From Roseiarcus sp963765375 (lineage in GTDB: Bacteria > Pseudomonadota > Alphaproteobacteria > Rhizobiales > Beijerinckiaceae), in NCBI GenBank assembly GCA_963765375.1, contig CAVXVZ010000007.1, forward strand, positions 62,001-126,000: 64,000 nucleotides of DNA, written 5' to 3'. Under the pieces are notes generated by a model. The model searched no databases. It had not been told where the DNA came from and saw nothing but the letters and a program-made list of their open reading frames with translations. Both the position numbers and the translations under genes were made by a program. Positions 54,158-63,875 of the stretch are shown piece by piece. The stretch's first letter is position 1. Each line of letters begins with the position of its first letter.

Positions 54158-55309
54158 TTGCAGTTTCTGAGCCCGGGCGAGATCGTTCTCAAGACCCTCG
54201 TGCAGCTCATTCCCGTGTGGGCGAGCCTCGCGCTCGTTCTTGGCTTGAGCCTCGTCTTTCGCCGCCGGCTCGGGCTCTATGGCCATGTCGTCGCGAGCGG
54301 GACCGGATTCGCCGGTCTCCTGTTGGTCGGCTTCTGGCTGTTTGCGGCGATTTTCGCCAGACGCATCGAGCTCTTCGATCCGCTCGCCCAGATCGCGGAA
54401 TTGCAGCACGCCCCGCCTGGCGCGATCGACCCTCACTCCGGCCTGCCCTATCTGTTCGGCGGCGATAAGCTGGCGCGCGACGTGTTCGGGCGCGTCGTCG
54501 CCGGCGCCCGGATCGTGCTCATCATCGCGCCCCTTGCCACGCTGCTCGCGCTCGCAGTCGGGATCGCGCTCGGCCTTCCGGCCGGCTATTTCGGCGGCCG
54601 CATCGACGCGACGCTGTCGTTCCTGGCCAACCTGGTGCTGGCCTTCCCGATCATCCTCCTGTTCTACCTCCTGGTGTCGCCCGGCATCCTTGAGACGCCG
54701 ATCCCCTACGCGCTGGCGGCGATCTTCTTCGCCTTTCCGATCGTGCTGTTGGCCGTGTTCTTCATCACCGGCTATCGCGCGAGGCCAGGAGCGCTCGCGG
54801 TCAGGCTGGCGCTCACTTTGCTCGCCGGCGGATGGCTGTTCGCGACTTTCGTCTTCAACGCCGACCCGTTCGGATTGATCCAGGTCAGCCCCAGCACGCT
54901 CAACATCTTCGTCGCGGTCGCGCTCGCCTCCGGGCCCGGCATCTTCAGGATCGTGCGCAGCCTGACCCTCGACATAAAGACGCGCGAATATGTGTTCGCC
55001 GCCCAGACCCGCGGCGAGAGCCCGTGGTACGTGATGCTGTGGGAAATCCTGCCTAACGCCCGCGGACCGCTCATCGTCGACGCGTGCCTGCGCATCGGCT
55101 ACACCACCATACTGCTCGGCGCGCTCGGCTATTTCGGCCTTGGCATGCCGCCCGAAAGCCCCAATTGGGGGACGATGATCGACGAATCGAGCCGCTTCAT
55201 GCGCATCTATGTCCATCCCGCCCTGCCTCCGGCCTTGGCGTTGATGTCATTCGTGCTCGGCTTGAACCTGCTCGCCGACGCGATCCGCGAGGAGTCGCTG
55301 CGCGATTGA
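54158..55309 (+). CDS. ABC transporter permease (DppC-like)
   Basis: 383 residues from a TTG at 54158, 12 bases after the first permease ends. Several hydrophobic segments and a periplasmic start (HSGLPYLFGGDKLARDVFGR) are typical of DppC. The coupling loop is in TRGESPWYVMLWEILPNARG. Longer than average DppC (about 300) through an N-terminal extra membrane segment and an inserted hydrophobic hairpin at about 165-260. The stop overlaps the next gene's region (TGATG). Confidence 0.9.
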   Translation: MQFLSPGEIVLKTLVQLIPVWASLALVLGLSLVFRRRLGLYGHVVASGTGFAGLLLVGFWLFAAIFARRIELFDPLAQIAELQHAPPGAIDPHSGLPYLFGGDKLARDVFGRVVAGARIVLIIAPLATLLALAVGIALGLPAGYFGGRIDATLSFLANLVLAFPIILLFYLLVSPGILETPIPYALAAIFFAFPIVLLAVFFITGYRARPGALAVRLALTLLAGGWLFATFVFNADPFGLIQVSPSTLNIFVAVALASGPGIFRIVRSLTLDIKTREYVFAAQTRGESPWYVMLWEILPNARGPLIVDACLRIGYTTILLGALGYFGLGMPPESPNWGTMIDESSRFMRIYVHPALPPALALMSFVLGLNLLADAIREESLRD

Positions 55310-55320
55310 TGGAGAAGCGC

Positions 55321-57378
55321 ATGGGCGATCCAATTCTCGAGATCGACCGGCTCGGCATTTCGTTCTTCACCCGCGGCGGAGAAATTCCGGCGGTCATGGA
55401 CTTTTCGTGCCGGGTCATGCCCGGGCAGGCGATGGGGCTGGTCGGCGAATCGGGCTGCGGCAAGTCGACGGTCGCGCTCGCCGTCATGCGTGACCTTCCG
55501 GGAGCAGGCCGGATCACGGGCGGCGCCATCCGCTTCGAGGGCCGCGATATGGCGAGCCTCTCGGAAGCGGAGCTGCGCGCCATCCGCGGCTCGAAGATCG
55601 CCATGGTCTACCAGGAGCCGATGGCCTCGCTCAATCCGACGATGCTCGTCGGGCGGCAATTGATGGAAGTGCCGCTGATCCACGACAAGGTCTCGAGGGA
55701 CGAGGCCCGCGCCCGCGCCGTCGACATGGTCAAGGCCGTGCGCCTGCCCGACCCGGAGCGGGTGATGCGCGCCTATCCGCACCAGCTCAGCGGCGGCCAG
55801 CAGCAACGCGTGGTCATCGCAATGGCGCTGCTTTCCAATCCGAAGCTGCTCATCCTCGACGAGCCGACCACGGCGCTCGACGTTACGGTCGAAGCGGGCA
55901 TCGTTGCGCTCGTCAAAGACCTCACCGCCCGCACCGGCGCTTCATCGCTGTTCATCTCCCACAATCTCGGGCTCATTCTCGAGACCTGTGACGAAGTGAC
56001 GGTGATGTATTCGGGCGAAGCGGTCGAGACCGGCGCGGTTAGCGACGTGTTCGGCGCCGTGCGGCACCCTTACACCCAAGGTCTCTTCCGCTCGATGCCG
56101 ATGCCGGGAACGAACAAGAATGACAATCCGCTTGTTCCTATTCCCGGCCAGTTGCCGCTGCCGCATCAGCGGCCACGAGGCTGCAACTTCGGCCCGCGCT
56201 GCAATTACTTCGTCGAGGGCCAATGCGACCAGGCCGACGTGCCGATGCGCGAGGTCGCAGGCGCGAGCGGGCGCCAAAGCCGATGTCTGAGGGTCGAAGC
56301 GATCGACTGGGCCGCGTCGGCGCGTCCCGCGGCGTCTCTCGAGCCTGTCGCCATCGGCCCGACGGTGCTCGACGTCGAGCGGCTCAAAAAGCATTATCGT
56401 GTGGCGGCGAGCGCCCTGTTCCGCAAGCGGGAAAGCCGCGCGGTCAAGGCGGTCGAGGATATCTCGTTCACCGCTCGCGAGGCGGAGGTTCTGGCGATCG
56501 TCGGCGAATCGGGCTGCGGCAAGTCGACTCTCGCCAAGGTGCTGCTCGGGCTCGAGACGGCGAGCGAAGGCCTGGTCGTCTTCGATCACGAGGCGATCCA
56601 GAACCAGCCGGTCGAGACCCGGGCGGTCAAGACCATTTCGTCGATCCAGATGATCTTCCAGAATCCGTTCGACACTCTCAATCCGAGCTATTCGGTCGGC
56701 TCGCAAATTGTCCGGACGCTGGAGCGCTTCCGCGTCGGCGCCAACAATCCCGAGCGGCGCGACATCATGCTGCGTCTGCTCGATCTCGTAAAGCTGCCGC
56801 GCGCTTTCGCCTCCCGCTCGCCGCGGCAATTGTCGGGCGGCCAGAAGCAGCGCATCGGGGTGGCGCGGGCCTTCGCCGGGCGGCCACGCGTGATCATCGC
56901 CGACGAGCCGATGTCGGCGCTCGATGTTTCGGTACAGGCCGCGATCAGCGAGCTCCTGATGAGCCTGCAGCGCGAGTCGAAGACGACGATGGTGTTCATC
57001 AGTCACGACCTGTCGGTGGTGCGCTATCTCGCTGACCGAGTCGCCGTCATGTATCTCGGCCATATCGTCGAGATGGGGGCGACCGAGCAGATCTTCACGC
57101 CGCCCTTCCACCCCTACACCGAAGCGCTCCTGTCGGCGATTCCGATCGCCGACGCCAGAGTGAAGAAGCGTCATGTCGTGCTCGATGGCGAAATCCCCTC
57201 GGCGCTGTCCCCGCCGAAAGGCTGTCCGTTCCAGACCCGCTGCGGGCACAAGCCCGAGGTTCCCGGCGACCTGTGCGAGCGCGAGATGCCGCCGAACCGG
57301 ACAGTCGCCGAAGGCCACACCATCTTGTGCCACCTGCCGGTGGAGACGCTGAAGCGCATGGAGCCGGTGTTCGCATGA
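55321..57378 (+). CDS. Fused double ABC ATPase (DppD-DppF type)
   Basis: 685 residues from the ATG at 55321 (GGAG 6 bases upstream; an ATG at 55309 is the alternative). NBD1 (about 1-265): GLVGESGCGKSTVALAVMRD, signature LSGGQQQRVVIAMALL, Walker B LLILDEPTTALDVT. Its oligopeptide C-terminal domain is at ~270-330 with CNFGPRCNYF cysteines. NBD2 (about 345-620): AIVGESGCGKSTLAKVLLG, QLSGGQKQRIGVARAFAG, VIIADEPMSALDVS, and a second Cys-rich tail. Both sites are intact. DppD and DppF are fused in one chain, a known variant. Confidence 0.93.
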   Translation: MGDPILEIDRLGISFFTRGGEIPAVMDFSCRVMPGQAMGLVGESGCGKSTVALAVMRDLPGAGRITGGAIRFEGRDMASLSEAELRAIRGSKIAMVYQEPMASLNPTMLVGRQLMEVPLIHDKVSRDEARARAVDMVKAVRLPDPERVMRAYPHQLSGGQQQRVVIAMALLSNPKLLILDEPTTALDVTVEAGIVALVKDLTARTGASSLFISHNLGLILETCDEVTVMYSGEAVETGAVSDVFGAVRHPYTQGLFRSMPMPGTNKNDNPLVPIPGQLPLPHQRPRGCNFGPRCNYFVEGQCDQADVPMREVAGASGRQSRCLRVEAIDWAASARPAASLEPVAIGPTVLDVERLKKHYRVAASALFRKRESRAVKAVEDISFTAREAEVLAIVGESGCGKSTLAKVLLGLETASEGLVVFDHEAIQNQPVETRAVKTISSIQMIFQNPFDTLNPSYSVGSQIVRTLERFRVGANNPERRDIMLRLLDLVKLPRAFASRSPRQLSGGQKQRIGVARAFAGRPRVIIADEPMSALDVSVQAAISELLMSLQRESKTTMVFISHDLSVVRYLADRVAVMYLGHIVEMGATEQIFTPPFHPYTEALLSAIPIADARVKKRHVVLDGEIPSALSPPKGCPFQTRCGHKPEVPGDLCEREMPPNRTVAEGHTILCHLPVETLKRMEPVFA

Positions 57379-58349
57379 CGAGGCGCCTGAGCCTCGCTGA
57401 GGCGACCGTCCTCGCCGAGCGGGCCTGCGCCGCGGCGGGAGCATCCGACGAGGTGGCGCGGTCGCTGGCCCGAGCGACCGTCTCCGCGAATGCGCACGGA
57501 AAAGGCTCGAGTGGCTTTTCCCATCTCATGGACTATCTGACCGCCTTGCGGGCGGGACGGATCGTCGGCGACGCCGAGCCGCTCATAACATCGCCCGCTC
57601 CGGCCGCAATTCATTGCGACGCGAGAGGCGGGATCGCGCAACTCGGCTTCGACCTCGCCTTCGACGATCTTCGCCGCCGCGCCGGGACCTTCGGCCTTGC
57701 GCTATTCGCGCAATGCGGGAGCTACACGACCGGCGAGCTCGGCTACTACCCGCGCCGTCTTGCCGAAGCTGGCCTCGTCGCGCTCGCCGCGACAAGCGGG
57801 CCGGCGCTTATGACGGTCGCCGGCGCCAAGACGCCCGTCTACTGCACGAACCCGATCGCATTCGCCGCACCGCTCGACCAAGGCCCGCCGCTGGTCATCG
57901 ACCAGGCCTCGAGCGCGACAGCCTTTGTCGAGCTCAGGCGCTACGCGGATCGCGGCGAGTCCTTGCCCCCAGGTTGGGCGGTCGACGCCGATGGGCAGCC
58001 GACCACCGATCCAGGCGCGGCGATGCGCGGCGCGCTTCTCGCCTTTGGCGGCGCCCGGGGCGCCAATATCGCCTTGATGGTCGAGGTGCTGGCCGCGGGG
58101 CTTGCAGGCGCGAACTGGGCCCTCGACGCGCCCTCGTTCACGTCAGGTGATCGCTCGCCCGGCGCTGGCCTGACGGTCGTCGCCATTGCGCCCGCCCTGC
58201 TGGCGTCGGACTTTCCGCAGCGCCTCAGGCTCCAGCTCGACCGGCTCGCCAAGCTCGGCGTTCATATTCCCGGGCGGCGAGCCGCCGCGACTGAAATAGA
58301 ACTGCCAGACACGCTCGCCGCCGAGATCGGGCGTGCGGGGGCGCCTTGA
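57375..58349 (+). CDS. Malate/L-lactate/ureidoglycolate dehydrogenase family (LDH2-type)
   Basis: 324 residues; its ATG overlaps the ATPase stop (ATGA), so it belongs to the transporter operon. It is a member of the LDH2/MDG family of NAD(P)-dependent oxidoreductases with a non-Rossmann fold: SANAHGKGSSGFSHLMDYLT (catalytic His region), AQCGSYTTGELGYYPRRLAE, and NPIAFAAPLDQGPPLVIDQA. These reduce 2-oxo acids or cyclic imines, or oxidise 2-hydroxy acids. It probably acts on the imported compound together with the HIBADH-like protein. Confidence 0.88.
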   Translation: MTRRLSLAEATVLAERACAAAGASDEVARSLARATVSANAHGKGSSGFSHLMDYLTALRAGRIVGDAEPLITSPAPAAIHCDARGGIAQLGFDLAFDDLRRRAGTFGLALFAQCGSYTTGELGYYPRRLAEAGLVALAATSGPALMTVAGAKTPVYCTNPIAFAAPLDQGPPLVIDQASSATAFVELRRYADRGESLPPGWAVDADGQPTTDPGAAMRGALLAFGGARGANIALMVEVLAAGLAGANWALDAPSFTSGDRSPGAGLTVVAIAPALLASDFPQRLRLQLDRLAKLGVHIPGRRAAATEIELPDTLAAEIGRAGAP

Positions 58350-58393
58350 AACGGCTCCGGCCAAACGGCTAGAGAAACCACCATCCGGCGGCC

Positions 58394-60214
58394 ATGGAGC
58401 AACGAATGGCGAAGCGATTGAGTCGGAGGCGCCTGCTTGAGATCCTCGCCGGACTTCCGTTCATGAGCGGCCTTGCGGCCGGCGCATCGGCTGCGGCCCA
58501 GCCGCAAGCCCGCGTCCGTCCCGGCGACCCGGGTTGGCCGTCGGACGAAAGCTGGGATCAGCTCGGGCGCGAAGTCGAGGGGCGCCTGATCAAGGTGCGC
58601 TCGCCGCTCGCCGCCTGCGTCGGCGCATCGGCGGACGCGGCCTGCGCGCAGGTGTTCAAGGAACTCAAGAACCCCTATTACCTCGGCGACGAGGTCGGAC
58701 TCACGCAGTCGCTCGGCTGGGTCGGCGCCTGGACATCGCGCCCGAGCGTCTACGCGGTCGCCGCCAAAACGACCGCCGATGTCGTGGCAGCGGTCAATTT
58801 CGCGCGAAAGAACAATCTGCGGATCGTGGTCAAGGGCGGCGGACACAGCTACCAGGGAACGTCGAACGCGGCCGACTCGCTATTGATCTGGACCCGCCAC
58901 ATGAATGCGATCGGCATGCACGACGCTTTCGTCGGCGCCGGCTGCGCAGGGAGCGCCGAGCCGCAGGCGGCCGTATCGATCGAGCCCGGCGCGATTTGGC
59001 GCCAAGCCTATGACGCGGTGACCACCAAGGGCGGGCGTTACGTGCAGGGCGGCGGCTGCATGACGGTCGGCGTCGCCGGCCTCATCCTCGGCGGCGGCTT
59101 CGGCAGCTTTTCCAAGGCCTACGGCATGGCCGGCGCGAACCTGATCGAAGCGGAAATCGTGACCGCCGACGGCGAGGTGAAAATAGCCAACGCCTGCTCC
59201 GATCCCGACCTCTACTGGGCCCTCAAAGGCGGCGGCGGCGGGTTCGGCGTCGTCACGCGCGTGACACTGCGCACCCATGCGCTGCCCGAATATTTCGGTG
59301 GGGTGTTCGTGACCGTCCGCGCGGCTTCTGACGACGCCCACCGCCGCCTCATCGCCAAGGCGCTCGAATTCTACGCGGAGGCTCTTTTCAATCCTCATTG
59401 GGGTGAACAGATCCGCATCGGGCTGGGCTTCGTCGCATTTTCAATGGTCCTCCAGGGCCTCGACCAGCAGCAGGCGGAGGCGACGTGGAAGCCGTTCTTC
59501 GATTGGGTCGCCGCTTCGCCGCAGGATTTCGCCTTGGTGGCGACGCCCCGGATCCGCGCGCTGCGAGCGCAGCATTTCTGGGACCCGTCGTTTCTCACCA
59601 GCGTTCCCGGTCTCGTCCTTTCCGACGATAGGCCGGGCGCGCCGGCGGACAACATCTTCTGGGCCGGAAACCTCAACGAGGCGGGAGCGTTCTGGTACGC
59701 CTACCAATCCGCGTGGCTGCCGGCTTCGCTGCTCGAAGCCGGCAGGCGCCAAGGCCTCGCCGATGCGCTCTTTGCGGCTGCGAGCCATCAGGAGGTGTCG
59801 CTCCATTGCAACAAGGGGCTTGCGGGCGCGACAGCGGAGGCAATCGCCGCGGCCAAGGATACAGCGATGAACCCGGCGGTCGTTGACGCCTTCGCGCTCG
59901 TGATCAGCGGCGCATTGGGACAGCCCGCCTATCCCGGCGTTCCCGGACATGAGCCGGACACAGCAGTCGCACGGAGTCAGTTCGAGACCGTGGACCAGTC
60001 GATGAACGAAATCCGCAAGCTCCTCCCGAACGTCGCCTCGTACGTCTGGGAAACCGATTTCTTCCAGCCGAATTGGCGGGACGCCTTTTGGGGCGAAAAT
60101 TACCCGCGCCTTCGCGCGGTCAAGGACAAATACGATCCCGAAGGGCTCTTCTTCCTCCATCACGGCGTCGGCAGCGAAAACTGGAGCGCCGACGGATTCA
60201 CCCGGCTCAATTGA
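58394..60214 (+). CDS. Tat-exported FAD-linked oxidoreductase with BBE domain
   Basis: 606 residues. The N-terminal SRRRLLEILAGLPFMSGLAA is a twin-arginine signal. An FAD_binding_4 domain (about 110-290) contains RIVVKGGGHSYQGTSNAAD, where the His and nearby Cys positions usually attach FAD covalently; the second attachment Cys is in GGRYVQGGGCMTVGV. The BBE domain lies near the C-terminus (ENYPRLRAVKDKYDPEGLFF). Relatives oxidise alcohols, sugars or alkaloid-like amines. Intact and 45 bases after the LDH2 gene. Confidence 0.88.
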   Translation: MEQRMAKRLSRRRLLEILAGLPFMSGLAAGASAAAQPQARVRPGDPGWPSDESWDQLGREVEGRLIKVRSPLAACVGASADAACAQVFKELKNPYYLGDEVGLTQSLGWVGAWTSRPSVYAVAAKTTADVVAAVNFARKNNLRIVVKGGGHSYQGTSNAADSLLIWTRHMNAIGMHDAFVGAGCAGSAEPQAAVSIEPGAIWRQAYDAVTTKGGRYVQGGGCMTVGVAGLILGGGFGSFSKAYGMAGANLIEAEIVTADGEVKIANACSDPDLYWALKGGGGGFGVVTRVTLRTHALPEYFGGVFVTVRAASDDAHRRLIAKALEFYAEALFNPHWGEQIRIGLGFVAFSMVLQGLDQQQAEATWKPFFDWVAASPQDFALVATPRIRALRAQHFWDPSFLTSVPGLVLSDDRPGAPADNIFWAGNLNEAGAFWYAYQSAWLPASLLEAGRRQGLADALFAAASHQEVSLHCNKGLAGATAEAIAAAKDTAMNPAVVDAFALVISGALGQPAYPGVPGHEPDTAVARSQFETVDQSMNEIRKLLPNVASYVWETDFFQPNWRDAFWGENYPRLRAVKDKYDPEGLFFLHHGVGSENWSADGFTRLN

Positions 60215-60232
60215 GGTCAGCGGAATCCGACC

Positions 60233-61279
60233 ATGAAGCCCGGCCGTTCCGTCTGTTCATTTGTCCTTGCCCTCTTGCTGCCCGTCTCCGCCGCTTGTGC
60301 GGCGCATGCCGCCTCGATCGCGACAAACGACCCACCGGTTCCAACCCTCGCCGACGGGCGGACCGGAACGATCGCCTTCGAGGCGCGGACCCCCAAGAAT
60401 TCGCGCGACCTTGTCAGCCGCAAGGCGAGCGAAAAATCAGTGATCGCCGGCGTCCTGACCCTGCCTGAATCCGCCGGCGCGGCAGGCGCCCCAGCCCAAG
60501 GTTCCGGCCATGGTCGTGGTCCATGGCAGCAGCGGTGTCCTGCAAAACGGCTGGGATTGGGCGAAGCGCCTTAATGAGCTGGCGTCGCGACGTTCGTCAT
60601 CGACAATTTCACGGGTCGCGGCGTCGTTGAGACGGCGACCGACCAGTCGCGGCTGTCGCCCGCGGCCGATGCGGCTGGAGCGCTCGCGGCGCTGCGCCTG
60701 CTCGCCACCCATCCTGCAATCGACCCGAAGCGGATCGGAGTGATCGGCTTCTCGCGCGGCGGGTCCGCCGCCATCAATACGGCGCTCGAGCCGATCCGCC
60801 GTGCGGTCATCGATGATGACCTGCGCTTCGCAGCTCACGTCGCACTCTATCCCGGATGCGGCGTCCCATACGTCTCCGCGCATCTCGACGGCTCGCCGAT
60901 CCTGATGCTGCTCGGCGGCAAGGACGACTACACCCCAGCCTCGAACTGCCTCGCTTATGCCGACGAACTCCGGGCGCGGGGCGCGCCGATGGCGGTAGTC
61001 GTTTATCCTAGCGCCAACCACGGTTTCGACTCCAAGGCGCCGCCACATTTCAGACCGCGGCCAACGACCCTGCACGATTGTCAGGGCGAGATTGATCTGG
61101 ACGCGGGCCTATTGACAGTCCGTACCGGCGGCCAGGAGACCACAGGCAAGGCGGCCGCGGCCGCGCTCAAACAATGCACCGAGCGCGGCGTCACAGCTGG
61201 CGGCGACCTGGAGGCGCACGAGAAGGCGCCGGGCGACGTCGCCGATTTCCTCAAGCCGATATTCGCGCTTGCCCGCTAA
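60233..61279 (+). pseudogene. Exported dienelactone hydrolase-like protein with two frameshifts
   Basis: An N-terminal signal (CSFVLALLLPVSAACAAHA) and a hydrolase N-domain run to about 60490. A +1 shift there (within GCCCCAGCCC) leads into PAMVVVHGSSGVLQNGWDWA. A base is missing at about 60581 (CTGGCGTC for CTGGGCGTC), giving VATFVIDNFTGRGVVETATD, RIGVIGFSRGGSAAI (nucleophile Ser) and VYPSANHGFDSK (His) to a stop at 61277. Pieced together it is about 350 residues, complete. Neither break is at a GANTC. Sits in the same strand run as the BBE gene. Confidence 0.75.
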
Positions 61280-61324
61280 CGCGACTTTGTATGAACTGAC
61301 GCCGGCCTCAGGGGAGGACCGGTA

Positions 61325-61605
61325 GTGGCAGACAAGCGCCCGCGCATTGGCGTCGTCGGCTCCAGCAACGTCGATCTCGTGACCAATGTCGACCGCGTGC
61401 CGGTCTGGGGCGAGACGATCGCACCACCGGCGCCGGGGACGCGTTCATCGGCAGCTTTGCCCGCTACCTCGCCGCCGGCCTCTCCTTCGATGCGGCGTTG
61501 GAAAAGGCGACCCGCTGCGCCGCCTCCTCGGTGACCCGGCGCGGGGCGCGGAAATCCTTCTCGACCGAGGCCGAGTTCGGGGCGTTTTGCGCCAAGCTCG
61601 GGTGA
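61325..61605 (+). pseudogene. PfkB/ribokinase family remnant with a large internal deletion
   Basis: A GTG with GGGGAGG upstream begins RIGVVGSSNVDLVTNVDRVP, the conserved ribokinase start, up to GETIA. The sequence then jumps, in another frame, to TTGAGDAFIGSFARYLAAGL (the GAGD catalytic motif near the C-terminus), SFDAALEKATRCAASSVTRR and the normal end at 61605. About 200 residues of the middle are missing. This is a genuine rearrangement, not a single-base error, and the gene is dead. Confidence 0.8.
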
Positions 61606-61629
61606 GAGAACGCGCCGCGCTCCCGACCC

Positions 61630-61721
61630 CCCTCTCCCGCATGGGGCGTCGAAAGACGCCCGTCTCTCGACGGGCTCTGCGGGAGAGGGTTGGGATGAGG
61701 GTTCGCGCCGACCCCTCATCC
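61630..61721 (+). repeat. Multi-hairpin palindromic element
   Basis: A 12-bp stem CCCTCTCCCGCA (61630-61641) / TGCGGGAGAGGG (61678-61689) encloses a 7-bp GAAA-tetraloop hairpin GGGCGTC-GAAA-GACGCCC (61644-61661) and a competing hairpin CGTC-TCTC-GACG (61661-61672). Immediately downstream GGATGAGGG (61693-61701) pairs with CCCTCATCC (61713-61721). It looks like a REP/BIME-type extragenic repeat; only one copy is in the window. Confidence 0.7.
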
Positions 61722-61766
61722 GGCAGCGCTTTGCACATTTCACCGCGCCATGGTTGACTGGCGCCC

Positions 61767-63011
61767 ATGCGCATAGTGGTGCTCGGCGGCGGCGTGGTCG
61801 GCGTCACGACCGCCTATCAGCTGCAGCGCGACGGCCACGAGGTCGTGGTCGTCGAACGCAATCCGGAGGTCGCCGCCGGCGCGAGCTGGGGCAACGCCGG
61901 CATGATCGCGCCCGGCCATTCCTTCGTGTGGTCGTCGCCGCGCGCGCCGATCATCCTCGCGAAGTCGCTCCTGCTCAAGGACCAGGCGCTGCGCTTCAGG
62001 CTCTCGGCCGATCCGCGGCTCTACGCCTGGACCTGGGGCTTCCTCAAGGAATGCACAGCCGCCAAGGCGCGCCGCAACACCCTGCTCAAGCACCGGCTCG
62101 CCGCCTATTCGCAAACCGTGCTCGATGAGGTCGTCGCCGACGAGGCGATCGACTACGACCGCAACACCCGCGGCATTCTTTACATGCATCGCAGCCAGAA
62201 GGCGCTGGACGCCGGCGTAGAGCACATGAAGCTCCTCGAGTCGGATGGCCAGGCGATCAAGCTGCTCACCCGCGACCAGGTCATCGCGCTCGAGCCCGCC
62301 CTTGGTCACGCGAGGGACAGCATCGCCGGGGCAATCCTTTGCCCGACCGACGAGACCGGCGACTGCGCCAAATTCACCCGCGCGCTCGCCGCGAAGATCA
62401 CGGCGCGCGGCGGCGCGATCATGACCGGCGCGACGGTCCTCCGGCTCGCGACTGACGGCGACAGGGTGACGCAGGCCTTGACCGATCGCGGGCCGTCCGC
62501 GGGCGACGCCTATGTGCTGGCGCTCGGCGCCGAGAGCCCCATCCTGGCCCGCAAGCTCGGCCTCCGCCTGCCCATCTATCCGATCAAGGGCTATTCGCTG
62601 ACCATTCCCATTGGCGGGGCGAAGTCGCCGCCGACGATCGCCTGTCTCGACGAGCATAACCTCGTCGCCATTTCTCGGTTCGGCGACCGCCTGCGCATCA
62701 CCGCGACTGCCGAATTCGCCGGCTACGACGCGAGCCATGAACCCTCCGACTTCGCCTTCATGAAGCGGGTGACGCAGGAGCTCTTTCCCGACGGCGCCGA
62801 GTACGATCGGGCGCAAATGTGGGCGGGCCTCAGGCCGATGACGCCGACCAATCTGCCGCTCATCGGCCGGCGGCGATTCAACAACCTCATCCTCAATTGC
62901 GGCCACGGCCATATCGGCTGGACCATGTCGCATGGGTCGGCGCGCATTGCGGCCGACCTCATCGCCGGCCGCGCGCCGGCCATCCCCATGGACGGCCTGA
63001 TGGCCGCCTGA
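61767..63011 (+). CDS. D-amino acid dehydrogenase (DadA)-like flavoprotein
   Basis: 414 residues, DAO family. The N-terminal FAD fold RIVVLGGGVVGVTTAYQLQR is followed by VVERNPEVAAGASWGNAGMI (the DadA-type signature), SLTIPIGGAKSPPTIACLDE in the substrate domain, and GLRPMTPTNLPLIGRRRFNN plus LNCGHGHIGWTMSHGSARIA closing the FAD site. Matches membrane-associated DadA enzymes that deaminate D-amino acids to 2-oxo acids. Downstream, 17 bases away, is an Asp/Glu-racemase-like gene, a fitting partner. Confidence 0.9.
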   Translation: MRIVVLGGGVVGVTTAYQLQRDGHEVVVVERNPEVAAGASWGNAGMIAPGHSFVWSSPRAPIILAKSLLLKDQALRFRLSADPRLYAWTWGFLKECTAAKARRNTLLKHRLAAYSQTVLDEVVADEAIDYDRNTRGILYMHRSQKALDAGVEHMKLLESDGQAIKLLTRDQVIALEPALGHARDSIAGAILCPTDETGDCAKFTRALAAKITARGGAIMTGATVLRLATDGDRVTQALTDRGPSAGDAYVLALGAESPILARKLGLRLPIYPIKGYSLTIPIGGAKSPPTIACLDEHNLVAISRFGDRLRITATAEFAGYDASHEPSDFAFMKRVTQELFPDGAEYDRAQMWAGLRPMTPTNLPLIGRRRFNNLILNCGHGHIGWTMSHGSARIAADLIAGRAPAIPMDGLMAA

Positions 63012-63028
63012 AAGAAGCGAGGCTCGCC

Positions 63029-63824
63029 ATGTCTCTCGACCTTGCCCCTCCGGCCCCAACAACCGTTGATCTCGGCGTTCTTCCGTCCGATCTCGACGGC
63101 GGTCTCGGTTGGCGCGCGGCGATCGGCCTCGTCGTCCTGGCGACCGACCAGACGATGGAGCACGAGTTTCGCGCCCTCATCAGTCTGCCTGGCGTCGCGT
63201 TCTACGAGTTCGCGGGTCTTCAACGACGCCGAGATCCGGCCCGATACGTTGCGCGCGATCGGGCCGAGAATCGCGCCAAGCGTCGCGCTCATCCTGCCGG
63301 GCCTCAAGCTTGACGTGGTCGCATTCGGCTGCACGTCAGCGACGATGACGCTCGGCGAACAGGCGGTGTTCGCCGAAATCCATAAAAGCCGCCCGGGCGT
63401 CGCCTGCACGACCCCGGTCACTGCCGCGCTCGCCGCCTTCCGCGCGCTCGGCGCCAAATCAATCGGACTCCTGACCCCTTACGCGCCCGCGATCAACGCG
63501 TCGCTTGTCGAAAGTTTCCGCGCCCGCGGAATCGACGTCGCCGCCGCCGCCACCTTCGACCGCCGCGACGACCGCGACGCCGCGCGCATTTCCGTCGCCT
63601 CGATCGAAGCGGGAATCGTCCGCCTGGCCCAAGCTCCCGGCGTCGAGACGATCTTCGTCTCCTGCACCAGCCTGCGCGTCGCCGAGGCGGCGGCGAAGCT
63701 CGAGCGCCTCGCCGGCGTTCCCGTCACCTCGAGCAACCACGCAATGGCCTGGCATTGCCTGCGTCTTGCGGGCGTCAGCGAACCGCTGCCCGCCGCCGGC
63801 AGGCTGTTCGAACTGCCGGCGTGA
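63029..63824 (+). pseudogene. Asp/Glu racemase-superfamily (maleate isomerase/arylmalonate decarboxylase-like), frameshifted at GAGTTC
   Basis: Starts at the ATG at 63029 (GAGG 6-7 bases upstream). The N-terminal frame gives LGVLPSDLDGGLGWRAAIGL to FYE, then breaks at 63206-63211, GAGTTC for GAGTC. Removing one T gives FYESRVFNDAEIRPDTLRAI, then DVVAFGCTSATMTLGEQAVF (catalytic Cys1), ETIFVSCTSLRVAEAAAKLE (catalytic Cys2) and the normal end at 63824. About 264 residues, the family size. A GANTC-type break. Confidence 0.82.
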
Positions 63825-63875
63825 AGGCTTGCGGGACGCGCATGACCTCGCCGGGCCGGCGAAAGGAGGGCGCGC

